A stretch of DNA of 64,000 nucleotides from an uncultured Methanobacteriaceae archaeon (lineage in GTDB: Archaea; Methanobacteriota; Methanobacteria; Methanobacteriales; Methanobacteriaceae): assembly GCA_947259185.1 (NCBI GenBank), contig CAMYKT010000005.1:1-64000 (forward strand). The letters run 5' to 3'. Made by a program: the position numbers and the translations under genes. This document shows, one piece after another, positions 57,274 to 64,000 of this stretch. Each line of letters begins with the position of its first letter. Positions within the stretch are counted from its first letter, which is position 1. The notes beneath the pieces were generated by a model. The model had not been told where the DNA came from, did no database searches, and saw only the letters and a list, made by a program, of their open reading frames with translations.

Positions 57274-58449
57274 TCAGGACAATTCCGCAAATACTTCATC
57301 CAGGACATTAACCAGCTTATCTATCTGAGTCATATTTATTAAAAGAGGAGGGGCTAAACGTATAACCTTTCCTGCAGTACAGTTGATTAAAACTCCTTTT
57401 TCACAGGCTTTTTTAACCACTTGAGAACAATCCAAGGTAATTTCGATACCTATAAGTAGACCCCTGCCCCGTATTTCTGAGATGAGTGAGTATTTGGATT
57501 TTAGTTCTTCCAGTTTTTTCTGCAAGTAGTTTCCCATTTCTTTGGATTTATTTACAAGATTTTCATCCAAGAGAACTTCAATAGCCGCCTTAGCTGCTGC
57601 ACATCCTAGAGGATTTCCTCCAAATGTGGATCCATGATCACCGGGCTGGAATGCTTCAGCTATTCGGGAGTTGGCTAGAACTGCTGCAATAGGATATCCT
57701 CCCCCCATGGCCTTGGCCACGGTGGTGATGTCCGGTTGTATTCCCTCATGTTGAGAGGCGAACATTTCACCGGTCCGGCCAAAACCGGTTTGAACCTCAT
57801 CCATTATTAATAAAACATCATTCTGGCGGCAAAGATTCTCCACATCTTTTAAATATCCTTTTGGAGGAATTATAACTCCTCCTTCACCCTGAATTGGCTC
57901 TAAAATAATAGCAGCAGTGTCTTCATTTAGGGATTGCATCATAGCCGAAATATCACCATAGGGAACGTGTTTAAATCCAGCAGGTAGTGGTTTAAAAGGA
58001 ATTTTATATTTATCCTGACCGGTGGCAGTTACCGTGGCCAGGGTTCGACCATGAAATGAATTGTCTGTGGCTATGATTTCACCTTTGCCGGTGAATTTTC
58101 GGGCCAGTTTAATGGCTCCTTCATTGGCTTCAGCACCACTATTGGCCAGGAATACCTTATCATGAGGCGATATCTGAGTGAGTAATTGGGCCAATTCAGC
58201 CTGTTCCTGGGTGTAATAAATATTGGAGCAATGGATCATTCTCTGGGCCTGATGGCAAATGGCTAAAGTCACTTTAGGGTGAGAATGTCCCAGATTATTC
58301 ACTGCCACTCCGGCAAAACAATCCAGATAGCTGTTTCCTTCCACATCCCAAACCTCAGCTCCTTTTCCATGAGATAAAGCCAGCTTTTGGCGTCCATAAG
58401 TTTGCATGACAAACTTTTGATCCATATCCATAATTTCTTGCGTATTCAT
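57274..58449 (-). CDS. argD: Acetylornithine aminotransferase
   Basis: 391 residues, class III PLP enzyme. FLANSGAEANEGAIKLARKF, MDEVQTGFGRTGEMFA, TVAKAMGGGYPIAAVLA (PLP lysine) and HGSTFGGNPLGCAAA are clear. It transaminates N-acetylglutamate semialdehyde in arginine synthesis and may also serve in the lysine route (DapC-like). The ATG at 58449 lies just inside a GTG at 58452, behind AGGTGAT. Confidence 0.95.
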   Translation of the reverse strand: MNTQEIMDMDQKFVMQTYGRQKLALSHGKGAEVWDVEGNSYLDCFAGVAVNNLGHSHPKVTLAICHQAQRMIHCSNIYYTQEQAELAQLLTQISPHDKVFLANSGAEANEGAIKLARKFTGKGEIIATDNSFHGRTLATVTATGQDKYKIPFKPLPAGFKHVPYGDISAMMQSLNEDTAAIILEPIQGEGGVIIPPKGYLKDVENLCRQNDVLLIMDEVQTGFGRTGEMFASQHEGIQPDITTVAKAMGGGYPIAAVLANSRIAEAFQPGDHGSTFGGNPLGCAAAKAAIEVLLDENLVNKSKEMGNYLQKKLEELKSKYSLISEIRGRGLLIGIEITLDCSQVVKKACEKGVLINCTAGKVIRLAPPLLINMTQIDKLVNVLDEVFAELS

Positions 58450-58643
58450 CACATCACCTGAAAATCATGATAATGATTATATTTTAATAAGGAATTCCTT
58501 AAGATTAATTTTATATTAATTGTCTCTGGTTATTAATAAGTGCTGCTGTAATAGATACTGAGTTATCTAAAATAATGGATATAATTAAGTACCGCTAAGT
58601 ACTTAGCCTGAATATTAAATAAATCAATTATAAAAGTGATACT

Positions 58644-59069
58644 ATGAAAAAAGCGATTATTGAAACTAAAAAAGGAATTATTGAACTGGTTTTATTTGAA
58701 GAAGACGCCCCTAACACCGTGGCCAACTTTGAAAAGTTAGCCAATGATGGATTTTATAATGGATTAACTTTTCACCGGGTTTTACCTGATTTTGTAATTC
58801 AAGGAGGATGTCCTAAAGGTAATGGAACAGGAGGACCAGGCTACACCATAAAATGTGAGATAAACCCTAATAAACATGTTAAAGGTGCATTATCAATGGC
58901 CCATGCAGGTAAAGATACTGGTGGAAGCCAGTTTTTCATAACCCACTCCCCTCAGCCCCATCTGGATGGAGTACACACCGTTTTTGGTAAAGTCACCAAG
59001 GGAATGGAAGTGGTGAATGCCATAAAAGAAAATGATGTTATGACTTCAGTAAAAGTAATTGATGAATAA
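58644..59069 (+). CDS. Cyclophilin-type peptidylprolyl isomerase
   Basis: 141 residues, a single compact cyclophilin domain: FHRVLPDFVIQGGCPKG (catalytic Arg region) and GGSQFFITHSPQPHLDGVHT (substrate groove). No signal peptide, so it is cytoplasmic. It assists folding at prolines. A perfect palindrome spans its stop codon and probably ends transcription. Confidence 0.96.
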   Translation: MKKAIIETKKGIIELVLFEEDAPNTVANFEKLANDGFYNGLTFHRVLPDFVIQGGCPKGNGTGGPGYTIKCEINPNKHVKGALSMAHAGKDTGGSQFFITHSPQPHLDGVHTVFGKVTKGMEVVNAIKENDVMTSVKVIDE

Positions 59070-59084
59070 ATTATTCATCAATTA
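59056..59084. terminator. Perfect 14-bp palindrome over the cyclophilin stop
   Basis: TAATTGATGAATAA and TTATTCATCAATTA are separated by one base and enclose the stop codon. A-rich and T-rich runs follow (59085-59118). It lies between convergent genes and looks like a two-way terminator. Confidence 0.65.
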
Positions 59085-59118
59085 TTAATAAAAAAAAGAT
59101 TATTTTATTTATTTTTAA

Positions 59119-59661
59119 TTAAAGCAGTTTATCCAGTGCTAAAGCATAAATACTGGCTATTTCATCTGTAATTTTCAATTCAAGTTCAGAATAATCTTTT
59201 TCAGGATTGGCCAGTACAATTTGACCTAATATTTTTTCCTGGTGTTTAACTGCTACTGACAAAAACTGATTAATGGTCTCGTGTCCTGGTGGAATACCAT
59301 GGGCTACAGGATGATTTACCGGGTCGTGGGTAAAAAAAGACTCTCCTGTATCTAAAGAGTAGCCTAAAAGTCCACCGTAAGTTCCATCCTTTCTGATTTT
59401 AAAGCGAGCTTCCCCTAAATCAGCATAATACTGACAGCCATCAGTAAGGTGTGAAAAAGAAATGCCCACACTATCCCCATTTGTTGGATCGACAATGGCC
59501 ACATAACAGTAATCACTGCCCGTAAGACGAGTGGCTTCTTCTAAAACCAGATTAGATATTTTCTTAAGAGAAGAATCCTCTATCATCCGAGATACTCTAA
59601 TATTTAGCTTTTTTAAGTCCTCTGATATCATTTCAGGAGTTAAATTATGATTCTTTTCCAT
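59119..59661 (-). CDS. GAF-domain protein
   Basis: 180 residues, essentially one GAF domain (about 30-178): ISNLVLEEATRLTGSDYCYVAIVD at the start and FLSVAVKHQEKILGQIVLAN at the end, with CQYYADLGEARFKIRKDGTYGGLLG between. GAF domains bind small ligands or nucleotides. No output domain is attached, so it may act with a separate kinase. AGGGGAAG precedes the ATG. Confidence 0.88.
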   Translation of the reverse strand: MEKNHNLTPEMISEDLKKLNIRVSRMIEDSSLKKISNLVLEEATRLTGSDYCYVAIVDPTNGDSVGISFSHLTDGCQYYADLGEARFKIRKDGTYGGLLGYSLDTGESFFTHDPVNHPVAHGIPPGHETINQFLSVAVKHQEKILGQIVLANPEKDYSELELKITDEIASIYALALDKLL

Positions 59662-59811
59662 CTTACTTCCCCTAATAGGATTAATTAGCCACAGTTCCCC
59701 TATAAAATATTGGCCAGAGGATATAAAAAATATTATTATTTATTCACAGTAAAATAAAGGCCCATAATTATTTAATTCTTATAAATCTATAACAATATTA
59801 GGGGGCATTTT

Positions 59812-60075
59812 ATGGGGGTAAAATCAGATAAAAATATTATAAGTGAATATAAACAAACAAATGCAGTTTTAATAGTTATTAGTATACTTTTAGCGACATA
59901 TTCTATGGATATGGGCGGTATTAATGCTACACTAACCTTCGTGGTTGCCCTGCTGGCTGGTATTAATGGGGCTTATAATTACTATAAAAAAGAAGGAAGA
60001 TTTGGGCTTTTTATCCTTATTATTATCACTCTATGGGCTTTAGGGTCATTAATGAAGAATTTAAGCTTTTTTTGA
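59812..60075 (+). CDS. Small membrane protein
   Basis: 87 residues with three hydrophobic segments: NAVLIVISILLATYSMDMGG, ATLTFVVALLAGINGAYNYY and FGLFILIIITLWALGSLM. A short charged N-terminus precedes. Not recognised. The ATG follows GGGGG. Transcribed alone, convergent with the cysteine-motif protein. Confidence 0.6.
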   Translation: MGVKSDKNIISEYKQTNAVLIVISILLATYSMDMGGINATLTFVVALLAGINGAYNYYKKEGRFGLFILIIITLWALGSLMKNLSFF

Positions 60076-60088
60076 AAAAACCCTGCTA

Positions 60089-60703
60089 TTAAAAATAGTC
60101 TAAAAGAGGGTCATCATGGTCTAAAATTTTCAAAACCACACCTAAAATAAATTCAATGGAAGTTGTAGTTCCATCATCTAGTTTAATATATCTAAAACTA
60201 TTTTTAGTAAATATTTCATTTATTCGGGCTAATTTGAAGGGAATACCCCCAACCAGTTTCATCCGGGAAAACCAGTAAGTGGATAAGGGACACTCCTGAG
60301 GCAATAACACCATTTCCTGGACTTTTACCGAGGAGGGGTTTTTTCGAACCAGTAAAAAATTATTATCATCCTTAAATGGCTTGATTTTTTCTTTAAGCTT
60401 TATAATGGATACTTCATCATATTTCAAAGTCCGCTGTAATTTATTGTTATTTTTTTCCAGATATTTGACCACTAAAAGGTCCCGGTTTCCCTCATCCCCA
60501 CCAGGCACTGATTCTTTTATAGCTTTTTCCAGAGCCAGGTTGAGACTTATCCATGCTTCTACCTTTTGGCAGTACGTTTTTTCTTTATTTGAGCGCTGGG
60601 GACATTTCCAACAGTATTCTTCATCCAGAATCTGGATTATTCGGGAGTAATATTCTTCACAAAGGGATTGAAATTCATCAAGTCCCTCTTTTAGTTTTCC
60701 CAT
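60089..60703 (-). CDS. Hypothetical protein with cysteine cluster
   Basis: 204 residues, not recognised. The N-terminal 55 are helical and contain EEYCWKCPQRSNKEKTYCQK, a CXXC...C set that may bind a metal. The C-terminal half is mixed (LLPQECPLSTYWFSRMKLVGG). GGGAT precedes the ATG. It is 20 bases upstream... of no gene on its own strand; its 5' neighbour, the glycosylase, ends 20 bases before it starts, so the two may be cotranscribed. Confidence 0.65.
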   Translation of the reverse strand: MGKLKEGLDEFQSLCEEYYSRIIQILDEEYCWKCPQRSNKEKTYCQKVEAWISLNLALEKAIKESVPGGDEGNRDLLVVKYLEKNNNKLQRTLKYDEVSIIKLKEKIKPFKDDNNFLLVRKNPSSVKVQEMVLLPQECPLSTYWFSRMKLVGGIPFKLARINEIFTKNSFRYIKLDDGTTTSIEFILGVVLKILDHDDPLLDYF

Positions 60704-60723
60704 GGTATTTATCCCCTGATCTA

Positions 60724-61704
60724 TTATTTTTTAAGTGGTTTTAATTTATCCAGAAGCCCTGATTTTCGGGCATAATGGAACAGATAAAGCTGGGTGTAAC
60801 CGGCATACTCCCCAAATTGTTCCTGTCCAAATTCTCTTATTTTATCCACTTTAATATCCTTTCCCTCAAAGTAAAGGTGAGAAATTATCCTTTTAATCCA
60901 TACATCAGTGGGGAAGGCCTCACCCCTACCATAACCATACAGGAGTATGCAGTCGGCTACTTTAGGCCCCACACCAGGTAAGTCCAGTAAGGATTCAAAT
61001 GCTTTTTCATAACTCATCTGACCTAATTCATGTAAGGAGATCCTTTCGGTAACCATCTTAGCAGCATCTTTCATATACTTGCCCCTGTATCCCACCCCAC
61101 AGGCTTTTAAGTTATGGATGCACTCTTCAATATTTTTTTCCCCGCCACACATCTCCATTTCTTCAACTTCGTGTTCTGGTAATTGTAAGATATTTTCAGG
61201 GGCAGGAAAGGTATAAAACCTTCCGGAAGGTAATATATAACCATCTCCCCATTTTTCCCTCATAGCGCCTATGGACCTGCTCCAACGAATAATAGAATTG
61301 TTAGCCGAACATATAGATGAAATCAAACATTCAAACACATTATGGGCCTTAAATAATCTCAAACCATTGCAAAAATCAATGGTGGGAGCCAGAGCAGGGT
61401 CTTCATTTAGAAATTCATGAAAGAGAGTTAGATTAAAATCCAGGTCAAAGATATATCGTATTTCTTCCATTACTGGTTTAAAAGAAAATTCATCATTAGA
61501 TTCCAGCTCCATTAACACTGCTCCAGTGATTTCATCTGTAGAAAGACGTACCAGCACTGGTTGATTATTTACAATTAATAGTTCCTTAAAATAGTTCTCC
61601 TCATTTATCCAGGCAGGTTGGGAGGTTTGACCACTGTTGATGGTAATATCCAGATCCAGAGGTCCATTAAATTCCTCCGGAGGAATTGAAGATTTGATTT
61701 TCAT
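60724..61704 (-). CDS. OGG1-type 8-oxoguanine DNA glycosylase
   Basis: 326 residues. An N-terminal TBP-like domain (about 1-115) is followed by the helical HhH-GPD domain with DLPGVGPKVADCILLYGYGR (hairpin and catalytic Lys) and PTDVWIKRII (catalytic Asp). The TBP-like N-terminus (LVRLSTDEITGAVLMEL) places it with eukaryote-like OGG1 rather than AGOG. It removes oxidised guanine from DNA. Confidence 0.9.
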   Translation of the reverse strand: MKIKSSIPPEEFNGPLDLDITINSGQTSQPAWINEENYFKELLIVNNQPVLVRLSTDEITGAVLMELESNDEFSFKPVMEEIRYIFDLDFNLTLFHEFLNEDPALAPTIDFCNGLRLFKAHNVFECLISSICSANNSIIRWSRSIGAMREKWGDGYILPSGRFYTFPAPENILQLPEHEVEEMEMCGGEKNIEECIHNLKACGVGYRGKYMKDAAKMVTERISLHELGQMSYEKAFESLLDLPGVGPKVADCILLYGYGRGEAFPTDVWIKRIISHLYFEGKDIKVDKIREFGQEQFGEYAGYTQLYLFHYARKSGLLDKLKPLKK

Positions 61705-62008
61705 ATTATCTATTATAAATAAGCCTTTTTTATAGTCTATTCTTTTATTAAAACTTTAAAACCTATCTCTTGTGCCCCCTTCAAGTGAGCATGATAAATT
61801 TTAGAATAGTAAATAATTAAAAATTTATTGAAATAAAATATATAGAATTAGTTCTATATAGATATGTACAGGAAAGTTATTATCTAAAAAAAAATATGAA
61901 TGGTGAATAAATACGGGATCTATCCCCTAATAAATAACTGGTATCAGGGGCCCAAAATGAGTAATAATGTTTCGTTTCTTTTTTATAAAAAAATAGTGAG
62001 ATTTTAAA
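61705..62008. other. Intergenic region between glycosylase and rhodanese genes
   Basis: A 304-base AT-rich spacer between divergent genes. It should hold both promoters (TATA-like TTTTTATAAAAAA at 61980-61992 for the rhodanese gene). A 16-codon frame at 61957 is too short to call. Nothing else was recognised. Confidence 0.4.
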
Positions 62009-62338
62009 ATGACTCAGTTTAAAACCATACCCCCTCAGGAAGCACTGAAATTAATAAAAGAACACCCTGAATTTACCATTATAGACATACGTCCTCAGGA
62101 AGATTTTGAAGATGAACACCTGCCTGGTGCCCAGAATCTGGATTATGATGGCCACCAGTTCCAGCAAAAAGTGGAAAAATTGGATAAAGAAAAGGAATAT
62201 GTGATATACTGTAAAAGTGGAGTGCGGGGAGAATATTTCATGGGCAAAATGAGAGAATCTGGTTTTAAAAAAGCTTACAATATCCAGGGTGGTTTTGTAG
62301 GATGGAAAGTAAGTAAATTACCCCTGGTTAGTGATTAA
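62009..62338 (+). CDS. Rhodanese-domain protein
   Basis: 109 residues, a single rhodanese domain. FTIIDIRPQEDFEDEHLPGAQN gives the CH2A motif, YVIYCKSGVRGEYFM the active-site cysteine loop (CKSGVRG), and GGFVGWKVSKLPL the end. It may move sulfur as persulfide in cofactor or tRNA thiolation. No nearby partner. Transcribed alone. Confidence 0.92.
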   Translation: MTQFKTIPPQEALKLIKEHPEFTIIDIRPQEDFEDEHLPGAQNLDYDGHQFQQKVEKLDKEKEYVIYCKSGVRGEYFMGKMRESGFKKAYNIQGGFVGWKVSKLPLVSD

Positions 62339-62410
62339 ATTGTAATATATTTAAAACCCCGATGGTCTAAACTGGAATGGAATAAGAATAATCAAATTTT
62401 ATACAAATTC

Positions 62411-62463
62411 AAAAAAAGAAATCGATATTTTTGCTATCACTATATAGAGCGACCTATCAAAAA
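62411..62463. repeat. 53-bp direct repeat, copy 1
   Basis: Identical over 53 bases to 62601-62653, centred on CGATATTTTTGCTATCACTA and TATAGAGCGACC. It begins with seven A (a T-run on the minus strand). It is part of a 190-bp unit with copy 2. Confidence 0.97.
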
Positions 62464-62520
62464 TAGTGAAAATGAATAAAATCTTTTAAATTTTAAATTA
62501 AAGATCTAATTCTTTTTATT
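62411..62520 (-). ncRNA. Candidate small RNA, unit 1
   Basis: Read on the minus strand, a TATA-like ATTTAAATAA (62543-62552) would place a start near 62520; about 110 bases later the transcript ends with the conserved 53-base block and a T7 run. No protein frame lies here. A sister unit sits exactly 190 bases away with TATA and block at matching places. Ends are estimates. Confidence 0.4.
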
Positions 62521-62600
62521 TTGCTAATTTTTGCTAAAAAAATTATTTAAATCCTATTTAGTAGATTCTAATTAAAATAGTTATTAGGAGAAGTGACATT

Positions 62601-62653
62601 AAAAAAAGAAATCGATATTTTTGCTATCACTATATAGAGCGACCTATCAAAAA
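62601..62653. repeat. 53-bp direct repeat, copy 2
   Basis: Identical over 53 bases to 62411-62463. The DNA between copies (137 bases) aligns without length change to the DNA after copy 2 but has diverged, so the 53-bp block is selectively conserved or was recently converted. Confidence 0.97.
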
Positions 62654-62710
62654 ATGAGAAATAGAATCAAAATTCCTATTTTCTGATAATACATTTTAAT
62701 ATCTAATATT
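62601..62710 (-). ncRNA. Candidate small RNA, unit 2
   Basis: The minus strand has a TATA-like ATTTAAATAA at 62733-62742, matching unit 1 with a 190-base offset, and the same conserved block and T-run at the 3' end. The two units look like tandem copies of a small RNA gene of about 110 bases. Ends are estimates; the plus strand cannot be excluded. Confidence 0.4.
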
Positions 62711-62787
62711 TTATCAATATTTGCTTAGAGATTTATTTAAATAATTTTTTAGAAGATTAGTGAAATAAAAAAATAATAAATGGTGAA

Positions 62788-63171
62788 TTATTCCACGTAT
62801 ACCTTGACTTTAGTCTGGTTTTCTTCATCATCCACATCCACAATTTCACCATGGGCCCCGTTTTTAACAGCCTCCACAATCTCATCCAGATCCACCTGGT
62901 TCAGGACTTCATCATCCAGATTAGGATCAAATTTCCGGGCCAGTTTCAAACCCACATCCACCAGAGCAAGCGGTATATTCACCGTTACCTTGGGATTATC
63001 ATCCATGGTTCTCACCCGGATTCTCAACCATTTAGCTTTCTTTTCAGAATTTATTTTTTCTGAATTACCTTCCAGAGCATCCAGTAGCTCCAATGCTTCT
63101 TTGGTATTAATCTTCCCTTCTTCCACCATTTCTAAAATCTGCATTCTCTCATCAGTTATATCTTCACCCAT
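62788..63171 (-). CDS. SHOCT-like / YvlB-LiaX-type protein
   Basis: 127 residues. The N-terminal 30 (MQILEMVEEGKINTKEALELL) match the short helical motif seen at the N-terminus of YvlB/LiaX-like proteins; the rest, with WLRIRVRTMDDNPKVTVNIPLALVD and the acidic end, is a small beta-type domain of the same group. It lies 28 bases after the DUF2089 gene, which ends in the same helical motif. Function unknown; bacterial relatives are linked to envelope stress. Confidence 0.75.
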   Translation of the reverse strand: MGEDITDERMQILEMVEEGKINTKEALELLDALEGNSEKINSEKKAKWLRIRVRTMDDNPKVTVNIPLALVDVGLKLARKFDPNLDDEVLNQVDLDEIVEAVKNGAHGEIVDVDDEENQTKVKVYVE

Positions 63172-63199
63172 AAAATCCCTCCAAAATTTTTAAAGATCT

Positions 63200-63559
63200 T
63201 CAGCTTTTTAATAAATTTAAAGCCTCGTCTTTACTGATTTCTCCATTTTTAAGCTTTTCTAAGATGGCTTTTTTATCAATAACAGGTTTATCCGCCTGAT
63301 ATCCTAGAACCGAAATGACTTCATCCAGTTTATTTCTCACTGTAGGATAAGATATTCCCAGATCCTTTTCAATCTCCTTAATATTACCCCGGTTTTTAAT
63401 GAAAGCTTCCAGGAAATATTTCTGATTTTCACTCAAACGACAGAACTTGCATAATTCAAATTCTCCCTTAATCACCGTTTTACATTCCTTGCAGCGTACT
63501 TCACTAACTTTGATTTTGCTTTGACATATAGGACAATTACCTGGCACTTCCCGCTCCAT
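63200..63559 (-). CDS. DUF2089-family zinc-ribbon/HTH protein
   Basis: About 119 residues from the ATG behind GGAGGTGA. N-terminal zinc ribbon CPICQSKIKVSEVRCKEC, a helix-turn-helix (about 45-90, IKEIEKDLGISYPTVRNKLD) and a C-terminal helical motif ILEKLKNGEISKDEALNLL. This is the DUF2089 layout, probably a transcription regulator. It is the first gene of a pair with the YvlB/LiaX-like gene, a pairing known from bacteria as well. Confidence 0.88.
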   Translation of the reverse strand: MEREVPGNCPICQSKIKVSEVRCKECKTVIKGEFELCKFCRLSENQKYFLEAFIKNRGNIKEIEKDLGISYPTVRNKLDEVISVLGYQADKPVIDKKAILEKLKNGEISKDEALNLLKS

Positions 63560-63855
63560 ATATTCACCTCCCTGCAATTTCCACCATTGCTTTCCTTCAA
63601 AATCTGCTTTTTTAATCCTATTTTAAATTTTTTGACGTTAATTTTGAGTGACTTCTAAAACATTCACATCAATATCATCCATGTCTAAATTAATATTGTT
63701 AAGTCATGGCATATAAATATATTGAATTATTTAATTTAAAAATTAAAATAATTAAAAGTAATATTGATATTTTTAATTGGAGCTTGTGTTTTGAGGAGAT
63801 CAGATAATAAAATCCTTATTTAAAAAAAGAGTTAATGTTGTAAAATTAAAAATAA
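63560..63855. other. Intergenic region upstream of the DUF2089 pair
   Basis: A 296-base AT-rich stretch. It should contain the promoter of the DUF2089 gene on the minus strand (several TTTAAATTA-like stretches around 63730-63770). No RNA gene or repeat was recognised. Confidence 0.35.
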
Positions 63856-64000
63856 TTATGAATTTTGAAAATCATCCAGTTTCTGGCTGATGTGCTGGTA
63901 TATTTCCCTGGTTACCCCTACACTACTTATAAAATCATCAGAATACCTAATATCTCCCCTTCGGGAGTTATCCTGACGCATTACATACATGCAAATGGCA
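63856..64000 (-). CDS. 3' end of an unidentified protein, cut by window
   Basis: A minus-strand frame is open from the window edge to a TAA at 63856-63858, giving the last 47 residues: MYVMRQDNSRRGDIRYSDDF, then ISSVGVTREIYQHISQKLDD and FQNS. Base composition is higher in G+C than the flank, as for coding DNA here. No family recognised from this tail; the start lies outside. Confidence 0.6.
   Translation of the reverse strand, partial: AICMYVMRQDNSRRGDIRYSDDFISSVGVTREIYQHISQKLDDFQNS

Noticed and set aside
62411..62653. CRISPR-like array
   Set aside because: Only two copies, 53 bp long and 190 bp apart, with the spacer itself homologous to the following DNA; this is not a CRISPR layout.

Overview
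The window comes from a methanogenic archaeon, most likely a mesophilic Methanobacterium or close relative (order Methanobacteriales). The evidence is an frhADGB operon for F420-reducing hydrogenase, many archaeal information-processing genes (aIF2-alpha, S27e, L44e, L21e, Nop10, PCNA, GINS, TFS, RpoL, RpoF, Csl4, SRP54, Hjc, Pus10, Dph2), GGTGA-type ribosome binding sites with TATA boxes, archaeal RNase P RNA, and AT-rich intergenic DNA. From memory, the gene order resembles Methanothermobacter; no search was run.

Layout. 1-2.1 kb: 3' part of an AIM24-family gene, Hjc, and a five-gene tRNA cluster on the minus strand (Asn, CAU, Glu, Leu, His). 2.2-6.8 kb: a zinc-ribbon membrane protein, an unusual radical SAM protein, gatB, a DUF504 protein, a CBS-ParB protein and hisE. 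6.8-13.5 kb: a looser accessory stretch of flavoproteins, three class I methyltransferases or related enzymes, a PEP mutase/isocitrate lyase-fold protein, a cytosine deaminase resembling the fungal enzyme, GNAT and a QueG-like ferredoxin. 13.6-18.2 kb: an HxlR regulator diverging from an overlooked 31-residue cysteine-rich ORF, then larB and hypF (both nickel-related). 17.6-22.2 kb: an HTH regulator diverging from grpE-dnaK-dnaJ. 23.3-24.0 kb: rnpB and initiator tRNA-Met. 24-30 kb: two small coiled-coil membrane proteins, map, a TPR protein and frhADGB. 30.4-43.4 kb: a PepSY-like protein, two PAC2 proteins, two tRNA-Arg genes, EndoQ, then a long minus-strand run of translation, transcription, replication, RNA-decay, diphthamide and purine-salvage genes. 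43.6-49.4 kb: a plus-strand run of srp54, pus10, rpl21e, rpoF, a DUF655 gene, rsmA and a HemK2-like methyltransferase. 49.4-53.3 kb: a frameshifted DUF488 remnant, three TPR proteins and an HdeD-like membrane protein. After a 1.2 kb gene-poor gap, 54.5-64 kb holds dapF-lysA, argD, a Nudix gene, cyclophilin, a GAF protein, an OGG-type glycosylase, a rhodanese, a tandem noncoding repeat and a DUF2089/SHOCT-like pair. The window ends inside an unidentified minus-strand gene.

Most of the window is core genome. No CRISPR array, insertion sequence, phage or defence island was seen. The items most worth a second look are: a tandem pair of 190-bp noncoding units near 62.4-62.75 kb that look like sibling small RNA genes; a Nudix gene whose reading frame seems to start at AUA behind a strong ribosome binding site; the unannotated 31-residue CCG..C protein sharing a motif-rich control region with an HxlR regulator; a CX4CX2C radical SAM protein; and a CBS-ParB fusion that may be a free-serine kinase rather than a partition protein. 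All family assignments are by eye from motifs and remembered homologues.
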